Of a stretch of DNA of 5,474 bases, positions 1 through 5,474 are shown piece after piece (the stretch's first letter is position 1; every line of letters begins with the position of its first letter). The stretch is from Spirosomataceae bacterium. GTDB taxonomy: Bacteria; Bacteroidota; Bacteroidia; Cytophagales; Spirosomataceae. The notes under the pieces were generated by a model, which was not told the origin of the DNA, did not search any database, and was given only the letters and a program-made list of their open reading frames with translations. Location of the stretch: assembly GCA_030731175.1 (NCBI GenBank), contig JANQUM010000224.1, positions 1 to 5,474 of the forward strand. The letters run 5' to 3'. The translations under genes were made by a program, and so were the position numbers.

Positions 1-945
1 GTTTTCGGAACCGCCGGAACTCCAGGCTACGACGGTTTGCATTATAATTGGAACGGGCACAACGCAATAGCATCTTGGCTTACTACCATGATTTCTGACG
101 ATGAAAATATCGGACTTCCAAACGAAAACTTGTACTCACCAAACGTGCAGGAAGTGCTGTTCAATCAAGCACGTGATTCAATTGTGATTATTTTTCAGCC
201 CAATCAAGTGATTTCTTTTCAAGAACAAAAGGTGTACAACTCTCATACAAGGCGGTTAGCGGACTACCTTTTACTCGACGATGCCCTTGCTTCAATTACT
301 GCCCTAACTTCGGATGGAAACAAACTGATTTTATCGCTTAATCAACCCTCAGTCGCAACAAAATTGACTTACTTGCCAACTCATTTGAAGGATATTTATT
401 CTAATTTTTACGACGGGCCGGTTATTTCAAATACAAACGGAAACCTTGCGATGACATTCCAAGATTATCCGATTACAAGATGGCTTTCTCCACTAACAAA
501 CCTCAAAATTGGTGTTGATAATAATAACGTGAAACTTACATGGGATAATTACACAGCGACTAATAAAAATATCAGAATAGAAGTGCAGACCGAAAACTCA
601 CCCACTTTTCAGCTGCTTGGAGAAATCGCTTCTTCTGCTTCAGATTATACAGATAATCTTCCGTTACCGAATGCTTTCAAAGGACGAAATTATCGTTTGA
701 CTGTTTTTGAAGCGAACGCAAAATCACCGTATTCGTATATTTCGGGAAACGATTGTTTAGAAAGAGTGATTCTTCAAGGCGTTTTGAATGACGATTTAGT
801 TACAAAAAGTAAAACTACTGCCACATTGAAAACTACTTTTCAAGGCAATTGGCAATTCTCCGCAAGTCAGCATATTGAACTCCTTCCCGGTTTTGAAACG
901 CTCGGACAAACCGTTTTTAAAGCTGAAACGGGTGGATGTAACTAA
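1..945 (+). CDS. Secreted SGNH/GDSL-esterase-like protein, C-terminal part (5' end outside window)
   Basis: The frame is open from base 1, so this is a 3' fragment (314 visible residues, stop TAA at 943-945) and its true start lies upstream. Visible residues 9-20 contain Y-D-G-L-H followed by W-N-G-H. D11 and H14 fit the DxxH block V of SGNH/GDSL hydrolases such as sialate O-acetylesterase-like esterases, which supply the catalytic Asp/His; the nucleophile serine block would lie outside the window. Residues about 40-160 look like an all-beta accessory region. Residues about 163-240 resemble a fibronectin III or Ig-like module (LTW followed by alternating strands). Residues about 253-314 match the style of the Bacteroidota C-terminal '3-coathanger stack' domain: an I-x-L-L-P-G-F-E-T-x-G-x-x-F-x-A pattern and a final Cys two residues from the end. 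C252 and C313 could pair. An exported, carbohydrate-related esterase is an inference; the class call rests mainly on one short motif. No CHU_C or typical Por_Sec sorting tail is seen. It converges on uxaC with a 10 bp gap. Confidence 0.6.
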   Translation, partial: VFGTAGTPGYDGLHYNWNGHNAIASWLTTMISDDENIGLPNENLYSPNVQEVLFNQARDSIVIIFQPNQVISFQEQKVYNSHTRRLADYLLLDDALASITALTSDGNKLILSLNQPSVATKLTYLPTHLKDIYSNFYDGPVISNTNGNLAMTFQDYPITRWLSPLTNLKIGVDNNNVKLTWDNYTATNKNIRIEVQTENSPTFQLLGEIASSASDYTDNLPLPNAFKGRNYRLTVFEANAKSPYSYISGNDCLERVILQGVLNDDLVTKSKTTATLKTTFQGNWQFSASQHIELLPGFETLGQTVFKAETGGCN

Positions 946-955
946 ACTGCATTTT

Positions 956-2359
956 TCAAAACCCAAAATACTTGTTAGCGTTATTGTAGCAAATGTCTTG
1001 AATTATTTTGCCTGACCATTCGATATCGTTTGGTAGCTCGCCGTTTTTGATGTCTTCACCGAAAAGATTGCACAAAATTCGACGGAAATATTCGTGTCTT
1101 GTAAACGAGAGAAAACTGCGGGAATCAGTCAACATTCCCACAAACCGACTAATCAACCCAATGTCTGAAAGCATGTTGATCTGTTCTTCCATCCCTCGTT
1201 TTTGATCCATAAACCACCAACCGGAACCAAACTGCACTTTTCCCGCAATTGAGCCGTCGTTAAAGTTGCCAATCATGGCGGCAAGCACGGCGTTATCGGT
1301 TGGGTTATTATTATATAGGATCGTCTTTGCGAGTTGATCGGTGTTATCTAATTTTCCCATAAAACGAGAAATGTTTTGGGCATGAGACCAATCCCCGATG
1401 CTATCCCATCCGGTGTCAGGACCTAAATTTCGGAATGCCCGTGGGTTGTTATTTCGTAACGCTCCGAGGTGAAACTGCTGCGTCCAGCCAAGTTTGTGAT
1501 AGATTTTAGCAAGTTCATGCAGAATGGCTGATTGAAAAAGAAGGGCTTCATGGGCGGTTAATACTTCTCTGCTAATCGCCTTTTTGAAAATTTTATCTGC
1601 TTGCTCAATTGTGAAATCTGCGGCGTAAATAGTTTCGAGTCCGTGGTCAGAGAGTCTTCCCCCTGATTCGTGAAAAAAGTTAATGCGGTTATTCAACGCA
1701 ATAAGCAACGTTTCGAAATCTGGAATTTCAAATCCGACAATATTTTTCAACTTCTCAATTTGCGGCAGAAAACTTTCCGCCGAAATCATAATAAACTTAT
1801 CTGGTCTGAAGGTCGGGAGTAATTTACCGGTGTAAGCTTGATTCGTTTTTTTGCCAAATTCTACATGATGTTCCAGCGAATCCGTCGGGTCGTCTGTGGT
1901 GCAAACTACTTCAACTTTCATTTTTTGGAGTAAATGTTGTACCGACATTTCGGGACTTTTTAAAGCTGCGTTGCATTGCTCGTAAACTTGTTTGGCATTT
2001 GCTGAAGTAAGTAAATCTTCGATGCCAAAATAGCGGCTCAGTTCTAAGTGAGACCAGTGAAAAAGTGGATTTCTGACCGTAAACGGCACAGTTTCTGCCC
2101 ATTTTAAGAATTTTTCTTCGTCAGATTTATTTCCTGTGCAATAAGATTCGTCCACTCCGTTTGCCCGCATGGCTCGCCATTTATAGTGGTCACCGTTGAG
2201 CCAAAGTTCGGTGATATTTTCAAACGTATGATTTTGATTTATTTGCTGCGGCGAAAGGTGATTGTGGTAATCAATAATCGGCATTGCCTTCGCGAAATCG
2301 TGGTACAAAGTTTTTGCAGCTTCTGATTGTAGCAGAAAGTTGTCTGAGATAAAAGCCAT
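956..2359 (-). CDS. uxaC: Uronate isomerase (glucuronate/galacturonate isomerase)
   Basis: This cytoplasmic enzyme interconverts D-glucuronate with D-fructuronate and D-galacturonate with D-tagaturonate, the first step of hexuronate catabolism. The 467 residues match the usual family length (E. coli UxaC is about 470). The N-terminus has the family's F-L-L...A-x-x-L-Y-H-D-F-A-K layout, then D-Y-H-N-H-L-S-P at 30-37, where H32 and H34 form the HxH metal-binding pair of the amidohydrolase-type barrel. Further family signatures are G-D-H-Y-K-W-R-A-M-R (56-65), C-T-T-D-D-P (153-158), F-R-P-D (184-187), F-H-L-G-A-L-R-N-N-N (296-305), F-G-S-G-W-W-F (377-383) and D-S-R-S-F-L-S-F then R-H-E-Y-F-R-R (412-427). 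The ATG start agrees with the conserved N-terminus. No strong ribosome binding site is seen, as is common in Bacteroidota. It lies 57 bp downstream of the glycosyltransferase gene on the same strand, with its own candidate -7 element in that gap. No uxaA/uxaB/uxuA/uxuB or transporter gene is visible nearby, so the downstream pathway must be encoded elsewhere. The gene appears intact. Confidence 0.97.
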   Translation of the reverse strand: MAFISDNFLLQSEAAKTLYHDFAKAMPIIDYHNHLSPQQINQNHTFENITELWLNGDHYKWRAMRANGVDESYCTGNKSDEEKFLKWAETVPFTVRNPLFHWSHLELSRYFGIEDLLTSANAKQVYEQCNAALKSPEMSVQHLLQKMKVEVVCTTDDPTDSLEHHVEFGKKTNQAYTGKLLPTFRPDKFIMISAESFLPQIEKLKNIVGFEIPDFETLLIALNNRINFFHESGGRLSDHGLETIYAADFTIEQADKIFKKAISREVLTAHEALLFQSAILHELAKIYHKLGWTQQFHLGALRNNNPRAFRNLGPDTGWDSIGDWSHAQNISRFMGKLDNTDQLAKTILYNNNPTDNAVLAAMIGNFNDGSIAGKVQFGSGWWFMDQKRGMEEQINMLSDIGLISRFVGMLTDSRSFLSFTRHEYFRRILCNLFGEDIKNGELPNDIEWSGKIIQDICYNNANKYFGF

Positions 2360-2371
2360 GGTATTGAATGA

Positions 2372-2389
2372 TAGATTTCTGCAAATCTA
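2372..2389. repeat. Perfect 7+7 bp inverted repeat upstream of uxaC
   Basis: TAGATTT (2372-2378) and AAATCTA (2383-2389) are exact reverse complements separated by CTGC. The dyad covers most of the candidate -7 element and begins 12 bp before the uxaC start codon. It could be an operator for a repressor or a small RNA hairpin in the leader; a chance AT-rich dyad is also possible. What is seen is only the symmetry; the regulatory role is inference. Confidence 0.4.
2382..2389 (-). promoter_or_regulatory. Candidate Bacteroidota -7 element for uxaC
   Basis: On the - strand this reads TAGATTTG, an exact fit to the TAnnTTTG -7 consensus of the Bacteroidota primary sigma factor. It ends 22 bp before the uxaC ATG, which would give a short leader of under 20 nt. 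No convincing TTG/TTTG -33 element is found 19-21 bp upstream, where the sequence is A-rich. The promoter is therefore only a candidate, and readthrough from the glycosyltransferase gene is an alternative. Confidence 0.4.
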
Positions 2390-2416
2390 CTTCCACAATT
2401 ACTTTTTATCGCTTTT

Positions 2417-3424
2417 TTATCGAAACTTTTCAGAGTTTAATTTATCGAAGGTTCGGTACTTTTTTAGAAAATAGTCGTACACTATTGAGCCGTTATACAT
2501 TTTAGATGGAAGCGAAGGATTTGATCGTTTTCTGAACATTCCGAAAAATTTGCCATAGAAGGCAAAGTGGGAAGTAAAAATTGCCCAAAAATCGCCGAAA
2601 TCTCCTTGTAATAAATGCCTAAATGCGGAAATTCCGTCGAGACAAAGACGAGCGAATATGACGGGAAGAAGCTTACTTGCGGGTAAGTTTTTCAGCAACA
2701 TAAAAAGGTTGTTGCGGTAATTCAGGAATGTTTTTCGAGGATTTGATTTATTCAATGTACCTCCACCGAGGTGATAAACAGTACTATTTCCCGTGTAGAA
2801 AATCTGCATTCCTGCAGATTTAAGCCGCCAGCAAAGGTCAATTTCTTCCATGTGGGCGTAGAAGTCTTCGTCAAAACCTTTCATTTTATGAAAGGCTTCC
2901 GCTTTTATGGCGAGGCATGCCCCGGTAGCCCAAAAAATTTCTTGAGTGTCGTCGTATTGATTTAAGTCGAGTTCAGTGTCAAAAATTCTTCCCCGACAAA
3001 ACGGATAGCCAAATTTGTCAATATATCCACCCGCTGCACCGGCGTGTTCAAATTTAGATTTATCTGAATAAGCGAGTATTTTTGGTTGGCAGGCAGCAAT
3101 ATTATCTGCTGATTCCAGCACTTCAATAAGTGGCGGAACCCAGTTTTGAGTTACCTCAACGTCAGAGTTTAATAAGATGAAATAATCGGCCTTTGCCTGC
3201 GGTAATGCCCAATTATACCCACCCGCAAAACCGAGATTTTCGGTGTTGCGTAGTAATTCAATTTCGGGAAATCTCTCTTGTAAGAAAACGATAGAATCAT
3301 CCGTCGAGCCGTTGTCGGCTACAATAATTCGATTACCATTGGCATGTTTTACCACCGACGGCAAAAAAGTTTGCAGGTGCTTTCTGCCGTTGTAATTCAG
3401 GATTACAATTGCGGTTGTCTTCAA
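2417..3424 (-). CDS. Family 2 glycosyltransferase (rhamnosyltransferase-like)
   Basis: This predicted inverting GT-A-fold enzyme transfers a sugar from a nucleotide-sugar donor, probably to a surface polysaccharide, lipopolysaccharide or other glycan at the cytoplasmic membrane face. Visible GT2 motifs are V-I-L-N-Y-N-G (7-13), A-D-N-G-S-T-D-D-S (36-44), N-L-G-F-A-G-G-Y-N (63-71), the acidic metal/donor motif L-L-N-S-D-V-E (84-90), the acceptor-side A-T-G-A-C-L-A-I-K (166-174), and F-D-E-D-F then E-E-I-D-L-C-W-R (184-200), whose acidic residues include the likely catalytic base. H-L-G-G-G-T follows at 218-223. The last third (about 250-297) is hydrophobic and aromatic and may associate with the membrane, but no clean transmembrane helix is obvious. 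At 335 residues it is a normal length for WbbL-like GT2 proteins; donor and acceptor cannot be read from sequence. The start is TTG at 3424-3422: no in-frame ATG exists between the upstream stop (3440-3442) and the conserved first strand, and the next internal Met is residue 180. It sits 11 bp after ybaB, suggesting cotranscription. Confidence 0.93.
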   Translation of the reverse strand: MKTTAIVILNYNGRKHLQTFLPSVVKHANGNRIIVADNGSTDDSIVFLQERFPEIELLRNTENLGFAGGYNWALPQAKADYFILLNSDVEVTQNWVPPLIEVLESADNIAACQPKILAYSDKSKFEHAGAAGGYIDKFGYPFCRGRIFDTELDLNQYDDTQEIFWATGACLAIKAEAFHKMKGFDEDFYAHMEEIDLCWRLKSAGMQIFYTGNSTVYHLGGGTLNKSNPRKTFLNYRNNLFMLLKNLPASKLLPVIFARLCLDGISAFRHLLQGDFGDFWAIFTSHFAFYGKFFGMFRKRSNPSLPSKMYNGSIVYDYFLKKYRTFDKLNSEKFR

Positions 3425-3435
3425 AATAATTGTAC

Positions 3436-3780
3436 TTATTTACCAAACATATTGCCCAAATCCATTCCCGGAATATTCGGCAACATTCCTTCCGTAGCTT
3501 TCGCCATTTCTTTTTGAGCGGCTTCTTCCACGTTACTCAACGCTTTATTTACTGCTGCCACAATGAGGTCTTTGAGTATGCCCGCATCTTCGGGCTTGAT
3601 TAAATCCTCGTCTATTTCGAGCGATAGTAATTTCTTTTTCCCGTTTGCGGTTGCTTTTACCATTCCGGCACCTGCTTCTCCTTCGGCGGTTATTTCTTCT
3701 AAGCGGTCTTGGGCTTCTTTCATCTTGGCTTGCATTTCCTTGACTTTGCCCATCATTCCCATCATATCCATCATTCCCAT
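3436..3780 (-). CDS. ybaB: YbaB/EbfC family nucleoid-associated protein
   Basis: This small cytoplasmic DNA-binding protein acts as a dimer; characterised relatives (E. coli YbaB, Borrelia EbfC) bind DNA and influence nucleoid structure and gene expression. The 114 residues are the normal size. The order fits the family: an N-terminal amphipathic helix rich in K, M, Q and E (12-32), the E-G-E-A-G-A-G-M-V-K signature (33-42) followed by a basic N-G-K-K-K turn, then L-E-I-D-E-D-L (54-60) and the D-L-I-V-A-A-V-N-K-A-L helix (71-81). The C-terminal tail is Met/Gly/Pro-rich. The start is uncertain: the first 12 residues are an M-G-M-M duplication with six extra in-frame ATG codons (M3, M4, M6, M7, M9, M10), and M7 at 3762 would serve equally well. 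The first ATG is preceded by TTATAATTAG on the - strand, with no Shine-Dalgarno. In many bacteria ybaB sits between dnaX and recR; here it is followed 11 bp later by a glycosyltransferase gene. Confidence 0.95.
   Translation of the reverse strand: MGMMDMMGMMGKVKEMQAKMKEAQDRLEEITAEGEAGAGMVKATANGKKKLLSLEIDEDLIKPEDAGILKDLIVAAVNKALSNVEEAAQKEMAKATEGMLPNIPGMDLGNMFGK
3750..3780 (-). repeat. 13 bp perfect direct repeat forming the 5' end of ybaB
   Basis: On the - strand the 13-mer ATGGGAATGATGG occurs at 3780-3768 and again at 3762-3750, an offset of 18 bp or exactly six codons. It encodes M-G-M-M twice (MGMMDM then MGMMGK). Either copy supplies an in-frame start, so gain or loss of one unit would alter only the N-terminal extension ahead of the conserved YbaB helix. 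Confidence 0.8.
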
Positions 3781-3802
3781 CTAATTATAAGTTTTTAAGT
3801 TG

Positions 3803-3825
3803 TTCAGTTTTTTGTTTTTCAGTTT
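3803..3825. repeat. Short direct repeat in the A/T-rich ybaB leader
   Basis: TTCAGTTT occurs at 3803-3810 and 3818-3825 on the + strand, read as AAACTGAA twice in the ybaB upstream region, 15 bp apart and embedded in A/T runs. It lies about 23-45 bp before the ybaB ATG. It may simply be low-complexity leader sequence; no clear TAnnTTTG promoter element was found in the 187 bp spacer 3781-3967. Confidence 0.35.
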
Positions 3826-3924
3826 GGCAAAGCCGAGAAGTTATTCGTGCAATTTACATTTCAGCACCTAATTTTCTACTTATGAAATGCTGATTAAATA
3901 CCTCGATAATAGAAGCAATTTAAG

Positions 3925-3956
3925 TTACACCTGTTATACATCTTAGTGAGGCGTAA
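3925..3956 (-). terminator. Weak candidate hairpin after the surface-protein gene
   Basis: On the - strand TTACGCCT (3956-3949) can pair with AGGTGTAA (3932-3925), eight pairs including one G-U, around a 16 nt loop. It lies 11 bp past the stop codon of the surface-protein gene. The loop is large and no U-run follows, so it is not a classical intrinsic terminator; it could be a 3' stabilising structure or chance. Confidence 0.2.
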
Positions 3957-3967
3957 AGTTCTGAAAT

Positions 3968-5474
3968 TTATCTAATTAACGTAACAGACCCGGTGTAAAA
4001 AGCGGGTGTGCCGTCATCACCAACCGTACGAATCTTGTATGCGTACGCACCAACCGGTGCAAGCCTCGAGCCCGAGGCTTCAGTGCCGTCCCAGCCTTGC
4101 TTGAGGTCGTTTGTTTCAAAAATAATGCTTCCCCAGCGGTCGTAGATTATCATTGTTCCTGATTGCACAAATCGTAATTCTGGTTTGAAAGTATTGTTGA
4201 AGGCATCGCCGTTTGGTGTAAATGCCGACGGAATAAACGCCGCGGAAGGTAATTCAAAGGTATAAATATTTGAGCGAGATGTAAACGGAAAAACTGTGCC
4301 TGAGGGCAAAATGGCAGACTGCGTGGCAAACACCCTGAAAGACGCCCTTGAACCTGCAATGCTGCTAATTTGGGCCGCAACAGATTCAGAAAGATTTGTG
4401 GTGTTTATTACGGCAGTTGTTCCACCGTTTTCGTCCACAAACTCTACCGTATAAATTACGTCGCTGGGTACGGAAACGTTCGGAATTACGTACTGCGTCC
4501 AGTCTAATTGATTTGTTGCACTCGAATTTAGAAATATCGTGCAGTAAGCATCTGAGAGTTCAGATTCATTTCCGCACACGTCAAAGTAAGTGTATTTGTA
4601 GCAATAACTTTCCTGATCGGGGTTCACGTCAGTGTCAATAAATGTATTGTTGGTATCTGATCCGATTAAAGTGAAATTGTTTGTTCCACCTACTGACCGA
4701 TAAAAGTTATATTTTGGTTTTGAATCTGCGGGGTTTTCAAAGAAAATATTAAAGTTTACTTCGTTTACAGTAATATCCGTGGCATAACTCACCACTGCAG
4801 GAAAAATTGGTTTCGGGGGCTTTGCCGTTGTTGCCGGGTTAATTTCAACTTCGTTTGAGATAATTTCTACGTTTTTCCTTACGCCGCCGCCAATATTGGC
4901 AGAATAAATATTTACCGCTTGAAAAGTGAAAATCTTGCTGCACTCAAGTTGATTAAAGGTGTGTGTTCTCGCAAGCGGTGAGCTAAGTGCTATTAAATTA
5001 AAGCAGTTAGATCCGGCAGGGCAGTTGCTTTCATCTTTCTCCAAATCATTTTGTTGAATAATTCCGGTTGGTTGTTTTGGTGTTGTCCACGCTAACTCAA
5101 CCTGCGTGTCTGATTTTACGTCAGCATTCAATGAAATTGAACAAACTACGTTTGACTCGCTCGAAACGTTGCAATTATCAACATAAGCAATTTTGAAGCA
5201 GTAGTTTTGAGCGGGATCAAGGCTTGTGATTCGAGCCAAACCATTAACAAATCGGCCACCGTTTTGCCAGTTGTAACTGCTTGGATTATTTATATCATCA
5301 AGAGCATAAAGTAGTTGATAGGGTGTGTTTGGGGTAAAACCTTCAAACCCGATTTCGTACTCAGTGCGGTTAGCCTTTTTTTCTACCCGATCAATATAAA
5401 CCACCGTGGAGGGGTCGGGTAATTTAAAGTACGATGGTGCTGCACAATTGAAGTCGACGCCGTCTGCGTTAGTG
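3968..5474 (-). CDS. T9SS type B-sorted multi-domain surface protein, C-terminal part (gliding motility-associated C-terminal domain)
   Basis: The frame stays open to the right edge (501 full visible codons; stop TAA at 3970-3968), so the N-terminus and signal peptide lie outside the window. A GTG at 5404 is in frame but has 23 open codons before it and is probably internal. Visible residues about 410-501 form a CHU_C / gliding-motility-associated C-terminal domain: F-I-P-S-A-F-T-P-N-G-D (413-423), Y-D-R-W-G (444-448), G-W-D-G (460-463) and Y-A-Y-K (477-480). In this family the domain directs secretion through the type IX system and retention at the cell surface (type B sorting). Before it are about four beta-sandwich, Ig/FnIII-like units with a period of 94-101 residues, marked by S107, S206, S307 and S401 in similar strands. 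Units one and three share a Y-C-[FY]-K-x-x-Y-x-D-x-C motif. There is no catalytic domain in the visible part. A role in adhesion or as a stalk is an inference; the ligand is unknown. Confidence 0.9.
   Translation of the reverse strand, partial: TNADGVDFNCAAPSYFKLPDPSTVVYIDRVEKKANRTEYEIGFEGFTPNTPYQLLYALDDINNPSSYNWQNGGRFVNGLARITSLDPAQNYCFKIAYVDNCNVSSESNVVCSISLNADVKSDTQVELAWTTPKQPTGIIQQNDLEKDESNCPAGSNCFNLIALSSPLARTHTFNQLECSKIFTFQAVNIYSANIGGGVRKNVEIISNEVEINPATTAKPPKPIFPAVVSYATDITVNEVNFNIFFENPADSKPKYNFYRSVGGTNNFTLIGSDTNNTFIDTDVNPDQESYCYKYTYFDVCGNESELSDAYCTIFLNSSATNQLDWTQYVIPNVSVPSDVIYTVEFVDENGGTTAVINTTNLSESVAAQISSIAGSRASFRVFATQSAILPSGTVFPFTSRSNIYTFELPSAAFIPSAFTPNGDAFNNTFKPELRFVQSGTMIIYDRWGSIIFETNDLKQGWDGTEASGSRLAPVGAYAYKIRTVGDDGTPAFYTGSVTLIR
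4526..4606 (-). repeat. Cysteine-bearing module motif, copy 2
   Basis: Visible residues 290-316 of the surface protein: Y-C-Y-K-x-x-Y-x-D-x-C, then S-E-L-S, then C-x-I-x-L-N, matching copy 1 at 5126-5203. It lies 199 residues C-terminal to copy 1, about two module lengths. The unit between them keeps a related strand (S-N-E-V-E-I) but has a different cysteine layout (C151, C157, C178). Confidence 0.7.
5126..5203 (-). repeat. Cysteine-bearing module motif, copy 1
   Basis: Visible residues 91-116 of the surface protein. The pattern Y-C-F-K-x-x-Y-x-D-x-C, then S-E-S, then C-x-I-x-L-N recurs in copy 2 at 4526-4606 with one single-residue gap. Cysteines C92, C101 and C111 align with C291, C300 and C311. 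The likeness is at protein level and suggests old duplication of an Ig/FnIII-like unit. Confidence 0.7.

Noticed and set aside
911..956. CCGTTT/AAACGG stem (911-916 with 926-931) upstream of a T-run at 952-956, as a terminator for the + strand gene
   Set aside because: The stem is inside the coding sequence and 20 bp from the T-run, so it does not have intrinsic terminator geometry.
1008..1205. Open frame of 65 codons on the + strand
   Set aside because: It lies wholly antisense to the conserved 3' end of uxaC and has no recognisable protein features.
1911..2102. Open frame of 63 codons on the - strand
   Set aside because: It is an alternate frame inside uxaC, which is intact and strongly conserved here.
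2771..2965. Open frame of 64 codons on the + strand
   Set aside because: It is antisense to the catalytic region of the glycosyltransferase; a shadow of the real gene.
3563..3784. Open frame of 73 codons on the + strand with a Ser/Ile-rich product
   Set aside because: It is antisense to nearly all of ybaB, and its composition simply mirrors ybaB codons.
3898..3945. Tiny - strand ORF of about 15 codons starting ATG in the 187 bp spacer
   Set aside because: Too short, with no ribosome binding site or conservation evidence; the spacer otherwise holds no gene.
4150..4641. Two open frames (4150-4380 on -, 4396-4641 on +) within the surface-protein gene
   Set aside because: The CHU_C-bearing frame is continuous through both regions; these have no domain-like features.
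5402..5404. GTG as the start of the surface-protein gene
   Set aside because: The frame is open for 23 further codons to the window edge, and no signal peptide follows the GTG, so the gene continues beyond the window.

Overview
The window looks like chromosomal DNA from a Bacteroidota bacterium, probably of the Flavobacteriia/Cytophagia type. Three things point there: a surface protein ending in a gliding-motility/T9SS type B sorting domain, a second secreted protein with a Bacteroidota-style C-terminal stack domain, and the absence of clear Shine-Dalgarno sequences together with a TAnnTTTG-type -7 element. Base composition is moderately AT-rich.

Layout: (i) 1-945, + strand: the 3' part of a secreted hydrolase-like protein, in which a DGLH motif suggests the end of an SGNH/GDSL esterase domain, followed by beta-rich modules. 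(ii) 956-2359, - strand: a complete uronate isomerase gene (uxaC), convergent with (i) across only 10 bp. (iii) 2417-3424, - strand: a complete family 2 glycosyltransferase that seems to start at TTG. (iv) 3436-3780, - strand: a YbaB/EbfC nucleoid-associated protein, 11 bp upstream of the glycosyltransferase. (v) 3781-3967: a 187 bp spacer with a weak hairpin and an A/T-rich direct repeat but no gene. (vi) 3968-5474, - strand: the C-terminal 501 codons of a large multi-domain surface protein that ends in a CHU_C domain and runs off the right edge.

The four - strand genes run in the order surface protein, ybaB, glycosyltransferase, uxaC. ybaB and the glycosyltransferase are close enough to be cotranscribed. 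uxaC has its own candidate -7 element in the 57 bp gap, sitting in a perfect 7+7 inverted repeat. The genes do not form an obvious single pathway: uxaC belongs to hexuronate catabolism but no other hexuronate gene is in view, the glycosyltransferase suggests surface polysaccharide or glycan synthesis, and the two end genes encode exported proteins.

I see no mobile element, CRISPR array, RNA gene or recognisable novel system. The best second looks are small: the duplicated start of ybaB, the non-ATG start of the glycosyltransferase, the dyad upstream of uxaC, and the repeated cysteine-bearing module in the surface protein.
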